Source: Xanthomonas vasicola
GTDB taxonomy: Bacteria; Pseudomonadota; Gammaproteobacteria; Xanthomonadales; Xanthomonadaceae
Reading direction: 5' to 3'
Assembly (NCBI RefSeq): GCF_000772705.2
Contig: NZ_JSBW02000055.1
Location: 1 to 64,000, forward strand
DNA: 64,000 nt
The position numbers were made by a program, and so were the translations under genes. Below are positions 36,100 to 45,732 of this stretch, in pieces. The notes beneath the pieces were generated by a model. That model worked only from the letters and a program-made list of their open reading frames with translations. It was not told the origin of the DNA and did no database searches. Each line of letters begins with the position of its first letter. Position 1 is the stretch's first letter.

Positions 36100-37727
36100 C
36101 CGGCGTTGATCACCCGGTTCTTGCCGGCCGACTTGGCGTCGTACATGGCGCGGTCGGCGCGGCGGATGACCTCGTCCTGGGTCTCGTCGGTATTCCGTAG
36201 CGCCACGCCGGCGCTGAAGCTGATGAACACGCGCACGTCGTCATGCAGCAGCGAGCGTTGCGACAACGCGCGCTGCAGGCGGATCACCGCCGCGCTTGCT
36301 TCGAAAATGGTCGAGTCCGGCAGCAGCAAGACGAATTCTTCGCCGCCGAAGCGGGCAATGGCGTCGGTGGTGCGCAGCACCGCCTTGGCCACGTCCACGG
36401 TGTGACGCAGCGCGGCGTCGCCACCGGCATGGCCGTGGGTCTCGTTGAGGCGACGGAAGTCGTCCAGGTCCAGCATCGCCACGCACAGCGGCTGGCCGCT
36501 GCGCTGGGTGCGCACCGCCTCGCGCTGGAACAGTTCTTCGAAGCCACGTCGGTTGAGCGCGCCGGTGAGCTGGTCTTCGCGCACCAGGCCGGCCACATCC
36601 TTGAGCTCCTGTTCGAGCGAGGCGATGCGTTGTTCGGAATCTTCCACCTGCCGACGTGCCGAAAGTAGTTCGTCGCGCGCTGCCAGCGCCTGCGCCTGCA
36701 CACCGGCGGTGTCTTGCAGCAGATCCTGCAGCAGCCGGTTGAGGTCGGGAATGCCGCGCGCGTCGCCGATCGCCTGCGAATAACCGGCAACGCGGTCGTG
36801 GTATTCGCCGGTGCTGGTGGCCATGCCATCCAACCGGTCGACGAAGGACACCATCATTTCGCGCATGGCAGTCTTGGATTCTGCGATGCCCTGCTTGAGC
36901 AGGCCTTGCTTGTAGATCACCTCACGCAAGGTGCCGCGTGCCTGCTCGATGGAGCTGACGTCCAATGGGCCGGAAATCAGCTGCCGCACGACCGAGATCT
37001 GGCCTTGCAGCCAGCTGCGATCATCCAGGAGTTCGCCGACGTTCTCAAGCAACAGGTCGAACAAGCCAAGTAATAAGTTCTGTTGCTCACTGGCATCTTC
37101 AGCACGTAGGCCAATCTGATGGCTGAGCTCGCGCAGGCGCTGTTCCAGCGTGATCAGCTCGTGTCCCGGGCGCCAGTGGCGCAGTGCCGATGCCAGCGTC
37201 TGCGCTTCTTCGGCCAGCTCCGGGTTGCGTTGCAACAGCGTGGCCAGGGCATTGCCCAGCGCGTGGCGCAGCAGGTCGCACAGCTGCTCGGCCTCGGTGC
37301 GGCCTTCGGCCAGCGAATCGCCGATATCGATGGTGCGGATGTATTTGTCGATCAGCTGACGCAAGGCACGGCCATAGCCAGGCCAGTCGCCCGCTGCATA
37401 CGCCGCGCCCAGGCGCACGCCCATGTCGCCAAGCTCGCCGTGCAGGCTGGCGATGCCTTCGGCGAAGGCCAGCAGCAGTGCCTCCGGATGTGCGGCATGC
37501 GAAAACAGCCGCATCAGCAACGCCGTGGCGGCGGCGGGATCGTGTGCGCCGGACTTGGCTTTGGCCGGCACCAGCTGATGCGCGGCCAGGCCTTGCCCGC
37601 TGCGCTCGCCGTTGATCACCGTGGGCATCGTGGTTGCGGAAGGGCGCGCGGTGTCCGTGCCGCCCCAGGGCAACAGGCGGCGCAGCCCGCCACGTGGACG
37701 GCTTGGGTGATCGGGCTGGTCTGCCAT
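36096..37727 (-). CDS. GGDEF-domain diguanylate cyclase
   Basis: This 543-residue cytoplasmic protein makes c-di-GMP. The first 370 residues are helical with no membrane segment and end in a coiled coil (LSARRQVEDSEQRIASLEQE). The C-terminal GGDEF domain begins near VREDQLTGALNRRGFEELF and holds the active-site motif GGEEF near residue 461. An RTTD inhibitory site lies five residues before the motif, so product inhibition is likely. No EAL domain is present. I start at the ATG at 37727 (MADQPDHPSRPR). Confidence 0.92.
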   Translation of the reverse strand: MADQPDHPSRPRGGLRRLLPWGGTDTARPSATTMPTVINGERSGQGLAAHQLVPAKAKSGAHDPAAATALLMRLFSHAAHPEALLLAFAEGIASLHGELGDMGVRLGAAYAAGDWPGYGRALRQLIDKYIRTIDIGDSLAEGRTEAEQLCDLLRHALGNALATLLQRNPELAEEAQTLASALRHWRPGHELITLEQRLRELSHQIGLRAEDASEQQNLLLGLFDLLLENVGELLDDRSWLQGQISVVRQLISGPLDVSSIEQARGTLREVIYKQGLLKQGIAESKTAMREMMVSFVDRLDGMATSTGEYHDRVAGYSQAIGDARGIPDLNRLLQDLLQDTAGVQAQALAARDELLSARRQVEDSEQRIASLEQELKDVAGLVREDQLTGALNRRGFEELFQREAVRTQRSGQPLCVAMLDLDDFRRLNETHGHAGGDAALRHTVDVAKAVLRTTDAIARFGGEEFVLLLPDSTIFEASAAVIRLQRALSQRSLLHDDVRVFISFSAGVALRNTDETQDEVIRRADRAMYDAKSAGKNRVINAG

Positions 37728-38214
37728 GCGCCACGGTCTCAAAAGGTCTTGTGCTGACGATCGTTATCGGCGCGCAGACGGGGTGCTTGAGCAAGCCGGG
37801 CCGCAGCGCGCAATGGCGGCGTGAGGGCGGTAAGCGAAGCCAGGTCGCGATAAGCGATGCAGGGCGCCAATGAACGAGTTACTCATATGACGGCGAACGC
37901 GGCTGAAATTTCCCGCATCCAGTGCATATCACTGCCTACGCACCGATACGGGGATGTTATCGCACTGCAATGTGGCACTTATGCCTGCGCACATGCGCAA
38001 ATGTGCTTAACGGAATGTGGGCTGTCGCAGAAAAGTCAGCACGTGTTCACGCATATTTTATTTGGTCGGGGTGTAGATTCATCAGCAAGGACAACGTGGA
38101 GTACGCGCGTTGCCCCCGCTCCTCATTCGTAGCAAGTCGTCTGGCTGAATCGGCAGACGGCGGTTTTCGCTTCACCGTTTTTCCGTCTCCACCCACCTTA
38201 ACGACGGATGTTTG
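37728..38214. other. Divergent promoter region between the cyclase gene and glgA
   Basis: About 490 bases that must hold the promoter of the glycogen/trehalose operon and that of the diguanylate cyclase. The A+T-rich part around 38045-38095 is the most likely glgA promoter area. No PIP box and no long repeat was seen, so HrpX control of this operon is not indicated. Confidence 0.45.
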
Positions 38215-39798
38215 ATGCTTGCCATGATGCCGCTTCACGCTACCACCGCACGTTTAGAGCGCAGCACGATGCTCCCGACTTTGAAGAAGAGCGGGCGACC
38301 GCGCGATGCGCGTGGCCGTTTCATTCGTCACCACGAGCGCTTGCCAGTGTCGTTGGCAGACACGCGTGGCGCCTTGTTCGTGGTGTCGGAGATGGCGGAC
38401 TTCATCAAGGCCGGCGGTCTGGGCGATGTCGCCGCTGCGCTGCCGCGCGCGCTGCGCCATCGCTACGACGTACGTGTGCTGATCCCCGGCTACCGCGCGG
38501 TGCTCGAGCGCGCCGGCAAGGTGGAGATTGTTGGCCGCGTGTTGGCGCATGCCGCGCTGCCGGCCTGTGACATCGGCCGCATCGTGCAGTCTGACGGGCT
38601 GCCCATCTACATCCTGCTGTCCAAGGAACTGTTCGAACGCGACGGCTCGCCGTATGTGAGCACCAGCGGTTCGGAGTTCGAAGACAACGCGATCCGCTTT
38701 GCCACCTTGTCGCATGCTGCCGCGGAAATTGCCGCAGGCCATGCCGGGCTTGGCTGGAAGCCGCGCCTGCTGCATCTAAACGACTGGCCGTGCGCGCTGG
38801 CGGCCGGCTACGTACGCTGGTCTGGCGGCACCACGCCGTGCCTGCTGACCATCCATAACCTGGCCTATCAGGGTCTGGTGCCGTATTCGATGGCCGCCGC
38901 GCTGGGCATTCCTGCCGAGCGGGTGGCCGAGCTGGAGTTCTACGGGCAGATGTCGTTCCTGCGCGGCGGCATCGTCAACGCCGACCACGTCAACACGGTC
39001 AGCGTCAGCTACGCCAAGCAGATCACCGGCCCGGCGCAGGGCTGCGGGCTGGACCGGCTGCTGGCCGGCCGCGCCGCCAAGGGCGCGCTCACCGGCATCG
39101 TCAACGGTATCGACGCCAGCTGGGATCCGCGCACCGATGAATACCTGGATTCGCACTTCAGCGTGAACCAGTGGCAGGGCCGGCAGGCCAATGCAGCGCA
39201 GGTGCGCAAGGCATTCGGGCTGCGCGAGAGCACCGGCCCGCTGTTTGCGGTGGTGTCGCGGCTGGTGCATCAGAAAGGCCTGGACCTGATTTGCGAGGTG
39301 GCCCCGCAGATCGTGGCCGCTGGCGGCCAGATCGCGGTGATCGGCGGCGGCGAGCCGGAGATCGAACGGCAGGTGGCCGAGCTGACCAGGCGCTATCCCG
39401 GCCAGGTGGGCGCCTTCATCGGCTTCGAGGAAGGCCTGGCGCGGCGCATGTTCGCCGGTGCCGACTTCCTGCTGATGCCCTCGCGCTTCGAGCCCTGCGG
39501 CCTGAGCCAGATGTATGCGCAGCGCTTCGGCTGCCTGCCGATCGCGCATGCGACCGGCGGGCTGATCGACACCGTGGACGATGGCGTGACCGGCTTCCTG
39601 TTCCAGCACGCCAGCGTCGAAGCGCTGCGCCGCTGCCTGGAGCGCGCCTTCCGCACCTTCCGCCTGCCCAGCCTGCTGTCTGCGATGCGGCGCGCGGCCA
39701 TGCTGCGTCCCAGCGGTTGGGATGTGGCAGGTAAGAAATACCTCTCGCTCTACGAACACACCGCCGCAACCGCGCCCGCGCTCGCGACGGTGTCATGA
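38215..39798 (+). CDS. glgA: Glycogen synthase GlgA
   Basis: GlgA extends alpha-1,4-glucan from ADP-glucose. From the ATG at 38215 it is 527 residues, somewhat longer than usual because of a 50-residue basic N-terminal extension; an internal ATG at 38269 is possible. The ADP-glucose-binding KAGGLGDV is at 65-72 and the C-terminal GT5 motif [18 protein letters not shown] follows. It is first in the operon and overlaps glgB by four bases (ATGA). Confidence 0.95.
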   Translation: MLAMMPLHATTARLERSTMLPTLKKSGRPRDARGRFIRHHERLPVSLADTRGALFVVSEMADFIKAGGLGDVAAALPRALRHRYDVRVLIPGYRAVLERAGKVEIVGRVLAHAALPACDIGRIVQSDGLPIYILLSKELFERDGSPYVSTSGSEFEDNAIRFATLSHAAAEIAAGHAGLGWKPRLLHLNDWPCALAAGYVRWSGGTTPCLLTIHNLAYQGLVPYSMAAALGIPAERVAELEFYGQMSFLRGGIVNADHVNTVSVSYAKQITGPAQGCGLDRLLAGRAAKGALTGIVNGIDASWDPRTDEYLDSHFSVNQWQGRQANAAQVRKAFGLRESTGPLFAVVSRLVHQKGLDLICEVAPQIVAAGGQIAVIGGGEPEIERQVAELTRRYPGQVGAFIGFEEGLARRMFAGADFLLMPSRFEPCGLSQMYAQRFGCLPIAHATGGLIDTVDDGVTGFLFQHASVEALRRCLERAFRTFRLPSLLSAMRRAAMLRPSGWDVAGKKYLSLYEHTAATAPALATVS

Positions 39799-42026
39799 GC
39801 GAACGGCAGGGCGGGCAGGAGCAGCGCACGGAAGCAGACGGCATGACCACGGAAGGGAACTCGGAGATGTTGCAGAGCCTGCACGCGCTGGCGGATGGAT
39901 TGCCGGCCGACGCCTTTGCGGTTCTTGGGCCGCATCCGCTCGCCGATGGCCGCCGTCAGGTGCGTGTGCTGGCGCCGGGCGCCGAGGCGATGGGGTTGAT
40001 CGACGCGCGCGGCAAATTGCTGGCACGCATGCAGCCCAGCCCGATCGATGGCGTCTTTGAAGGCACGCTGGCGATCGAAGGGCCCTACCGGCTACGGATC
40101 GTGTGGCCGGACATGGTGCAGGAGATCGAAGACCCGTACGCGTTCGCGGCCACGCTGGACGAATCGCTGTTGCTGCAGATCGCTGCCGGCGACGGCCAGG
40201 CCTTGCGCCGGGCGCTGGGCGCCCAGCATGTGCAGTGCGGCGATGTGCCCGGTGTGCGTTTTGCAGTGTGGGCGCCGCATGCGCAACGCGTGGCCGTGGT
40301 TGGCGACTTCAACGGTTGGGACGTCCGCCGGCACCCGATGCGTCAGAGTATCGGCGGCTTCTGGGAACTGTTCCTGCCGCGGGTTGAAGCTGGCGCGCGC
40401 TACAAGTACGCCGTCACCGCAGCCGATGGCCGCGTGCTGCTCAAGGCCGACCCGGTGGCGCGGCAGACCGAATTGCCGCCAGCCACCGCGTCGGTGGTGC
40501 CGGGCACGGCCACGTTCGCGTGGACCGACGCGGCCTGGATGGCCAAGCGCGATCCCAGCGCCGTGCGGGCGCCGCTGTCGATCTACGAAGTGCACGCCGC
40601 TTCTTGGCGCCGCGATGGGCATAACCAGCCGCTGGATTGGCGGACCCTGGCAGAGCAGCTGATTCCTTACGTTCAGCAGCTCGGCTTCACCCATATCGAA
40701 TTGTTGCCGATCACCGAGCACCCGTTCGGCGGTTCCTGGGGCTATCAGCCGTTGGGCCTGTATGCGCCCACCGCCCGCCATGGCAGCCCGGATGGGTTCG
40801 CGCAGTTCGTGGATGCCTGCCACCGCGCCGGCATCGGCGTGATCCTGGACTGGGTCAGCGCGCATTTCCCCGATGACGCACATGGCCTGGCGCAGTTCGA
40901 CGGCGCCGCCCTGTACGAACATGCCGATCCGCGCGAAGGCATGCATCGCGACTGGAATACGCTGATCTACAACTACGGCCGGCCGGAAGTGACGGCGTAC
41001 CTGTTGGGCAGCGCGCTGGAGTGGATCGACCATTACCACCTCGACGGCCTGCGCGTGGATGCGGTGGCCTCGATGCTGTATCGCGACTATGGCCGTGCCG
41101 AAGGCGAGTGGGTGCCCAACGCGCATGGCGGCCGCGAGAATCTGGAGGCGGTGGCGTTCCTGCGCCAACTCAATCGCGAGATTGCCGCGCAGTCCCCCGG
41201 CGTACTGACCATCGCCGAAGAATCCACCGCCTGGCCGGGCGTGACCGCGGCGATCAGCGACGGCGGCTTGGGCTTTACGCACAAATGGAACATGGGCTGG
41301 ATGCACGACACGCTGAGCTATATGCAGCGCGATCCAGCCGAGCGTGCACAGCACCACAGCCAGCTCACCTTCGGGTTGGTGTATGCCTTCGATGAGCGGT
41401 TTGTGTTGCCCATCTCGCACGATGAAGTCGTGCACGGCACCGGTGGTCTGCTCGGGCAGATGCCAGGCGACGACTGGCGCCGCTTCGCCAACGTGCGTGC
41501 GTATCTGGCGCTGATGTGGGCGCACCCGGGCGACAAATTGCTGTTCATGGGCGCCGAATTCGGCCAGTGGGCAGATTGGAACCACGACCAGTCGCTGGAC
41601 TGGCATCTGCTCGATGGCACGCGCCATCGTGGCGTGCAGCAGCTGGTGGGCGATCTTAACGCCGCGCTGCGCCGCACTCCCGCGCTGTATCGCGGGACCC
41701 ATCGCGCCGAAGGCTTCGACTGGAGCGTGGCCGACGATGCGCGCAATAGCGTCTTGGCCTTCATCCGCCACGATCCTGCTGGCGGTGCCCCATTGCTGGC
41801 GGTGAGCAACCTCACCCCGCAACCGCATCACGGCTATCGCGTGGGGGTGCCGCGTGCCGGCATCTGGCGCGAGATCCTCAACACCGACAGTGCCCATTAC
41901 GGCGGCAGCAACCTCGGCAACAGCGGTCGTCTTATGACCGAACCGATGGGCATGCATGGGCATGCGCAACGCCTGCGCCTGACCCTGCCGCCGCTGGCCA
42001 CGATCTATCTGCAAGCGGAGAAATAA
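39795..42026 (+). CDS. glgB: 1,4-alpha-glucan branching enzyme GlgB
   Basis: GlgB makes the alpha-1,6 branches of glycogen. The 743 residues contain two N-terminal CBM48-type domains (the second ends near [10 protein letters not shown]), a GH13 barrel and a C-terminal beta domain. The catalytic triad is visible as Asp422 (LRVDAVASM), Glu475 (IAEEST) and Asp543 (ISHDEVVHG). ATG overlaps the glgA stop. Confidence 0.96.
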   Translation: MSERQGGQEQRTEADGMTTEGNSEMLQSLHALADGLPADAFAVLGPHPLADGRRQVRVLAPGAEAMGLIDARGKLLARMQPSPIDGVFEGTLAIEGPYRLRIVWPDMVQEIEDPYAFAATLDESLLLQIAAGDGQALRRALGAQHVQCGDVPGVRFAVWAPHAQRVAVVGDFNGWDVRRHPMRQSIGGFWELFLPRVEAGARYKYAVTAADGRVLLKADPVARQTELPPATASVVPGTATFAWTDAAWMAKRDPSAVRAPLSIYEVHAASWRRDGHNQPLDWRTLAEQLIPYVQQLGFTHIELLPITEHPFGGSWGYQPLGLYAPTARHGSPDGFAQFVDACHRAGIGVILDWVSAHFPDDAHGLAQFDGAALYEHADPREGMHRDWNTLIYNYGRPEVTAYLLGSALEWIDHYHLDGLRVDAVASMLYRDYGRAEGEWVPNAHGGRENLEAVAFLRQLNREIAAQSPGVLTIAEESTAWPGVTAAISDGGLGFTHKWNMGWMHDTLSYMQRDPAERAQHHSQLTFGLVYAFDERFVLPISHDEVVHGTGGLLGQMPGDDWRRFANVRAYLALMWAHPGDKLLFMGAEFGQWADWNHDQSLDWHLLDGTRHRGVQQLVGDLNAALRRTPALYRGTHRAEGFDWSVADDARNSVLAFIRHDPAGGAPLLAVSNLTPQPHHGYRVGVPRAGIWREILNTDSAHYGGSNLGNSGRLMTEPMGMHGHAQRLRLTLPPLATIYLQAEK

Positions 42027-42028
42027 CG

Positions 42029-43786
42029 ATGAACCAGCGCAATGCAATCACACCGGCCTGGGGCGCCTGGCCGGCGGGTGAGGGTCAGGTGCGCTTTGCG
42101 CTCTGGGCTCCGGAAGCCAAGAACGTGGACGTGGTCTTCGACAACGGCGCGCGCAGCGCGCTGCAGGCGGGACAGGACGGTTTTTTCAGCACGGTGATCG
42201 ACTGCGCGCCCGCTGCACGCTATCGCTACAGCGTCGACGGCGGTGAGCCAGTCCCGGACCCGGCATCGCGCTGGCAACCCGAAGGCGTGCACGGCCCCAG
42301 CGCGGTACAGCCAACCGATGGCTACGCCTGGCAAGACACCCAGTGGCAGGGGCGGCCGTGGGACGAGGCGGTGATCTACGAAGTGCATGTGGGCACCTGC
42401 GGCGGCTATGCCGGCGTGCAGGCACAACTGCCGCAGTTGGCGGCGATGGGTATTACCGCCATCGAGCTGATGCCGTTGAGCGCGTTTCCCGGCGCGCACA
42501 ACTGGGGCTACGACGGCGTGCTGCCGTATGCACCGGTGGAAGCCTATGGCACCCCGGACGAGTTGAAGGCGCTGATCGATGCCGCGCACGGGCATGGCTT
42601 GATGATGTTGCTGGATGTGGTCTACAACCACTTCGGCCCAGACGGCAATTACCTGCACAGCTATGCCGCGCCGTTCTTCAACGAAGACAAGCCCACCCCG
42701 TGGGGCGCGGCGATCGATTTCCGCAAGCCGCCGGTGCAGCGATATTTTATCGATAACGCACTGATGTGGCTGCACGAATACGGCTTCGATGGCCTGCGCC
42801 TGGATGCGGTGCATGCGATCTCGCCGAATGCATTTCTGGACACCTTGCGCGAAGCCATCGAAGCCAGCTTGCCGGCTGGCCGGCATGTGCATCTGGTGCT
42901 GGAAAACGAGGCCAATCAGGCCTCGCAATTGCAACGTGGCTACACCGCGCAATGGGACGACGACTTCCACAACGCCTTGCATGTGCTGCTGACCGGTGAA
43001 GAAGAAGGCTATTACGCTGCGTTTGCCGACAAGCCGACCGAGCATCTGGCACGTGTGCTTGGCGAAGGCTTTGCCTACCAGGGTGAGCCCGATCCGCGCG
43101 GGCATGTGCGTGGCGAACCCAGTGGCGCGTTGCCGCCGCATAAATTCGTGGTGTTTGCACAGAATCACGACCAGATCGGCAACCGCGCCCGCGGCGAACG
43201 GTTGAGTGTGCTGGTGTCGCAGCAACGCTTGCGTGCGGCCTTGGCGTTGACCGCGCTCACGCCGATGATTCCGCTGTTTTTCATGGGCGAACCGTGGGGC
43301 GCCAAGCAGCCGTTTCTATTCTTCACCGACTTCGGCCCGCCGTTGGATGAGGCGGTGCGCGAAGGGCGCCGGCGCGAGTTCGCGCACTTCGCTGCGTTCG
43401 CCGACGAAGCCCAGCGCGCCACCATTCCCGACCCGAACAGCCATTCCACGTTCGCGGCATCGCGTTCGCCGATCGCCGACGCAGCGCATGGCGACGGCGC
43501 GCAGTGGGCAGCCTGGTTCAAGGCATTGCTGGCTGTGCGTCGCCAATGGTTGGTGCCGGGCTTGGCGCAAGCGCGCGCTGTGCGTGCCAGCGTGCTGGCC
43601 AATGGCGCAGTGACGGCCACGTGGGAGCTGCCGGATGGTCTGTGGCACATCGCCTTTAACGTGGGCACCCAGGCAGTGCCGATGCCGCCGCTGCGCGGAC
43701 GCGTGGCGCATGTCGAAAACGGTGCGGCCGACGCGCAGGAACTGCCGGTCGATGGCTTCATCGCCTGGCACGAGGCACAGTCATGA
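42029..43786 (+). CDS. treZ: Malto-oligosyltrehalose trehalohydrolase TreZ
   Basis: TreZ releases trehalose from maltooligosyl-trehalose made by TreY. The 585 residues form a CBM48-like N-terminal domain and a GH13 barrel with Asp259 (LRLDAVHAI), Glu292 (LVLENEANQ) and Asp381. The motif AQNHDQIGNRARGER is diagnostic for TreZ rather than branching enzyme. It follows glgB by two bases and overlaps malQ by four. Confidence 0.95.
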   Translation: MNQRNAITPAWGAWPAGEGQVRFALWAPEAKNVDVVFDNGARSALQAGQDGFFSTVIDCAPAARYRYSVDGGEPVPDPASRWQPEGVHGPSAVQPTDGYAWQDTQWQGRPWDEAVIYEVHVGTCGGYAGVQAQLPQLAAMGITAIELMPLSAFPGAHNWGYDGVLPYAPVEAYGTPDELKALIDAAHGHGLMMLLDVVYNHFGPDGNYLHSYAAPFFNEDKPTPWGAAIDFRKPPVQRYFIDNALMWLHEYGFDGLRLDAVHAISPNAFLDTLREAIEASLPAGRHVHLVLENEANQASQLQRGYTAQWDDDFHNALHVLLTGEEEGYYAAFADKPTEHLARVLGEGFAYQGEPDPRGHVRGEPSGALPPHKFVVFAQNHDQIGNRARGERLSVLVSQQRLRAALALTALTPMIPLFFMGEPWGAKQPFLFFTDFGPPLDEAVREGRRREFAHFAAFADEAQRATIPDPNSHSTFAASRSPIADAAHGDGAQWAAWFKALLAVRRQWLVPGLAQARAVRASVLANGAVTATWELPDGLWHIAFNVGTQAVPMPPLRGRVAHVENGAADAQELPVDGFIAWHEAQS

Positions 43787-45732
43787 GTGCGCCCGCTTCG
43801 GGCAATGAGGATCTCAATACCCTGGCCGCGGCGGCCGGGGTGATGGTGGATTGGGTGGATGCCAGCGACCAGCCGCGGCAGGTGTCCGAGCAATCGGTGC
43901 ATGCCGTGCTCACCGCGTTGGAATTGCCCGCCGCCACCACCGCGCAACGCGCTGACAGCCTGCGCCGTTGCCAGGCGCAAGCCGCCGAGCCGGCACCGCT
44001 GCTGACCGTGCAGGTGGGTGAGCCGCTGCCACTACGCGTGGCGGCCAATGCCAGCGGCCGCTGGACCGACGACAGTGGTGCCAGCGAAGCCGCCCAGGCG
44101 GATGCGCAAGGGCAAGTGCGTGCCCCGCAGCGCTTCGGTTACTGGACGCTGCAGATCGGCGCGATGACCCAGCAGGTGGCAGTGGCGCCGCTGCGTTGTT
44201 TCAGCGTGGCCGATGCCTGCGGCCAACCATCCCCGCGTGCCTGGGGCATGGCGTTGCAGGTGTATTCGGCACGCAGCCTGGACGACGGTGGCATCGGCGA
44301 TGCCGCCGGCACCGTGGAATGGTTGCGGCACGCGGCCTTGGCCGGCGCCGACGCCTTGGCACTGAGTCCGGTGCATGCCTCGCGTCCGGTAACGGGTGGC
44401 TACAGCCCATACTCGCCCAGTGATCGGCGCTTTCTCGATCCATTGCATGCCGCGCCGGTGCGCATCCTGGGCGAACTGGCGCTGGATGCAATCAACGAGG
44501 TGCCCGGACTGCGCGAACGTTTCGATACCTTGCACAACGGCGCATTGATCCATTGGCAGGCCTCGGCGCACGCCAAGTGGGAATTGCTGCGCCACCTGTA
44601 CACGCGTGTTGCGCCCGATCACGCCGACCTGGTCGCATTCCGCACTGCAGGTGGCGCGGCATTGGAAGGCTTTGCACGCTTCGCCGCGCAGGATTTCGGC
44701 GACAACGATCCGCAGCTGCACGTGTTCACACAGTGGCTGGCTGCGCGCAGTTGGTCCGATGCACAACGCGAGGCGCACGAGCGCGGCATGAAGCTCGGGT
44801 TGATTGCCGATCTGGCGGTCGGCTTCGACCCCAACGGCGCCGAAGCCGCTGCCGCAGCCGACACCGTGTTGCGCGGCCTGGTGCTGGGCGCGCCGCCGGA
44901 TGCCTTCAATGCCGATGGTCAGCATTGGGGCATCGGTGCGTATTCGCCCGCCGCATTGCGACGGAGCAGCTACGCGCCGTACATCGCGCTGTTGCGTGCG
45001 GTGCTGCGCGACCGCGGCGGTATCCGCATCGATCACATCCTGGGCCTGATGCGGCTGTGGGTGGTGCCCGATGGCGCCAGTTCCAATGAAGGTGCGTATC
45101 TGGCGTATCCGCTGCACGATCTGCTCAACTTGCTCGCGCTGGAATCGTGGCGGCATCGCGCGATTGTTATCGGCGAGGATCTGGGCGTGGTGCCGCCAGG
45201 CATCCGCGAAGAACTGTCGCGGCGTGGGGTGATGGGCATCGATGTGTTGATGTTCACCCGCGATGAGGACGGCGCGTTCGTCTCGCCGGCGCTATGGCGG
45301 CCGGATGCGATCGCCACCACCACCACCCACGATCTGCCCACGCTCACTGGCTGGCGCGAGGGCCGGGATATCGACTGGCGGCGCAAGCTGGAATTGATCC
45401 AGCCTGCGCAGGCCAGCGACGATGCTAAGGCGCGCAGCAAGGACGTGGCACGGCTGGAGGCGGCTGTCGAACACGCCGGCCTGAGCAGTGCGCACGACCC
45501 ACTGCTGGGCGCGCTGCGGTTCACCGCCACCAGCGTTTCGCCACTGGCTTTGTTGCCGGTGGAGGATGCGCTGGCGCTGGACGAACAACCCAATCTGCCG
45601 GGCACCGTCGAGGTCCATCCCAACTGGCGTCGACGCCTGCCCGATCCTTTGCCACATGCGCGCCTGAGTTCGGCGCTGCAGGGCTTTGCCGAGGCGCGTC
45701 GCGTCGCGGCCGTTTCGGAACCGCATCCATGA
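43783..45732 (+). CDS. malQ: 4-alpha-glucanotransferase MalQ
   Basis: MalQ (amylomaltase, GH77) disproportionates maltooligosaccharides, supplying chains long enough for TreY. The 649 residues carry an N-terminal extension of about 150 residues found in proteobacterial MalQ, then the barrel with Asp417 (RIDHILGLMRLWVVP), Glu465 (IGEDLG) and Asp517 (TTTTHDLPT). Coupled to treZ and treY by ATGA overlaps. Confidence 0.95.
   Translation: MSAPASGNEDLNTLAAAAGVMVDWVDASDQPRQVSEQSVHAVLTALELPAATTAQRADSLRRCQAQAAEPAPLLTVQVGEPLPLRVAANASGRWTDDSGASEAAQADAQGQVRAPQRFGYWTLQIGAMTQQVAVAPLRCFSVADACGQPSPRAWGMALQVYSARSLDDGGIGDAAGTVEWLRHAALAGADALALSPVHASRPVTGGYSPYSPSDRRFLDPLHAAPVRILGELALDAINEVPGLRERFDTLHNGALIHWQASAHAKWELLRHLYTRVAPDHADLVAFRTAGGAALEGFARFAAQDFGDNDPQLHVFTQWLAARSWSDAQREAHERGMKLGLIADLAVGFDPNGAEAAAAADTVLRGLVLGAPPDAFNADGQHWGIGAYSPAALRRSSYAPYIALLRAVLRDRGGIRIDHILGLMRLWVVPDGASSNEGAYLAYPLHDLLNLLALESWRHRAIVIGEDLGVVPPGIREELSRRGVMGIDVLMFTRDEDGAFVSPALWRPDAIATTTTHDLPTLTGWREGRDIDWRRKLELIQPAQASDDAKARSKDVARLEAAVEHAGLSSAHDPLLGALRFTATSVSPLALLPVEDALALDEQPNLPGTVEVHPNWRRRLPDPLPHARLSSALQGFAEARRVAAVSEPHP

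Noticed and set aside
40092-42047. Long antisense frame (651 codons) across glgB
   Set aside because: Shadow of glgB caused by high G+C; the sense gene has intact catalytic residues.
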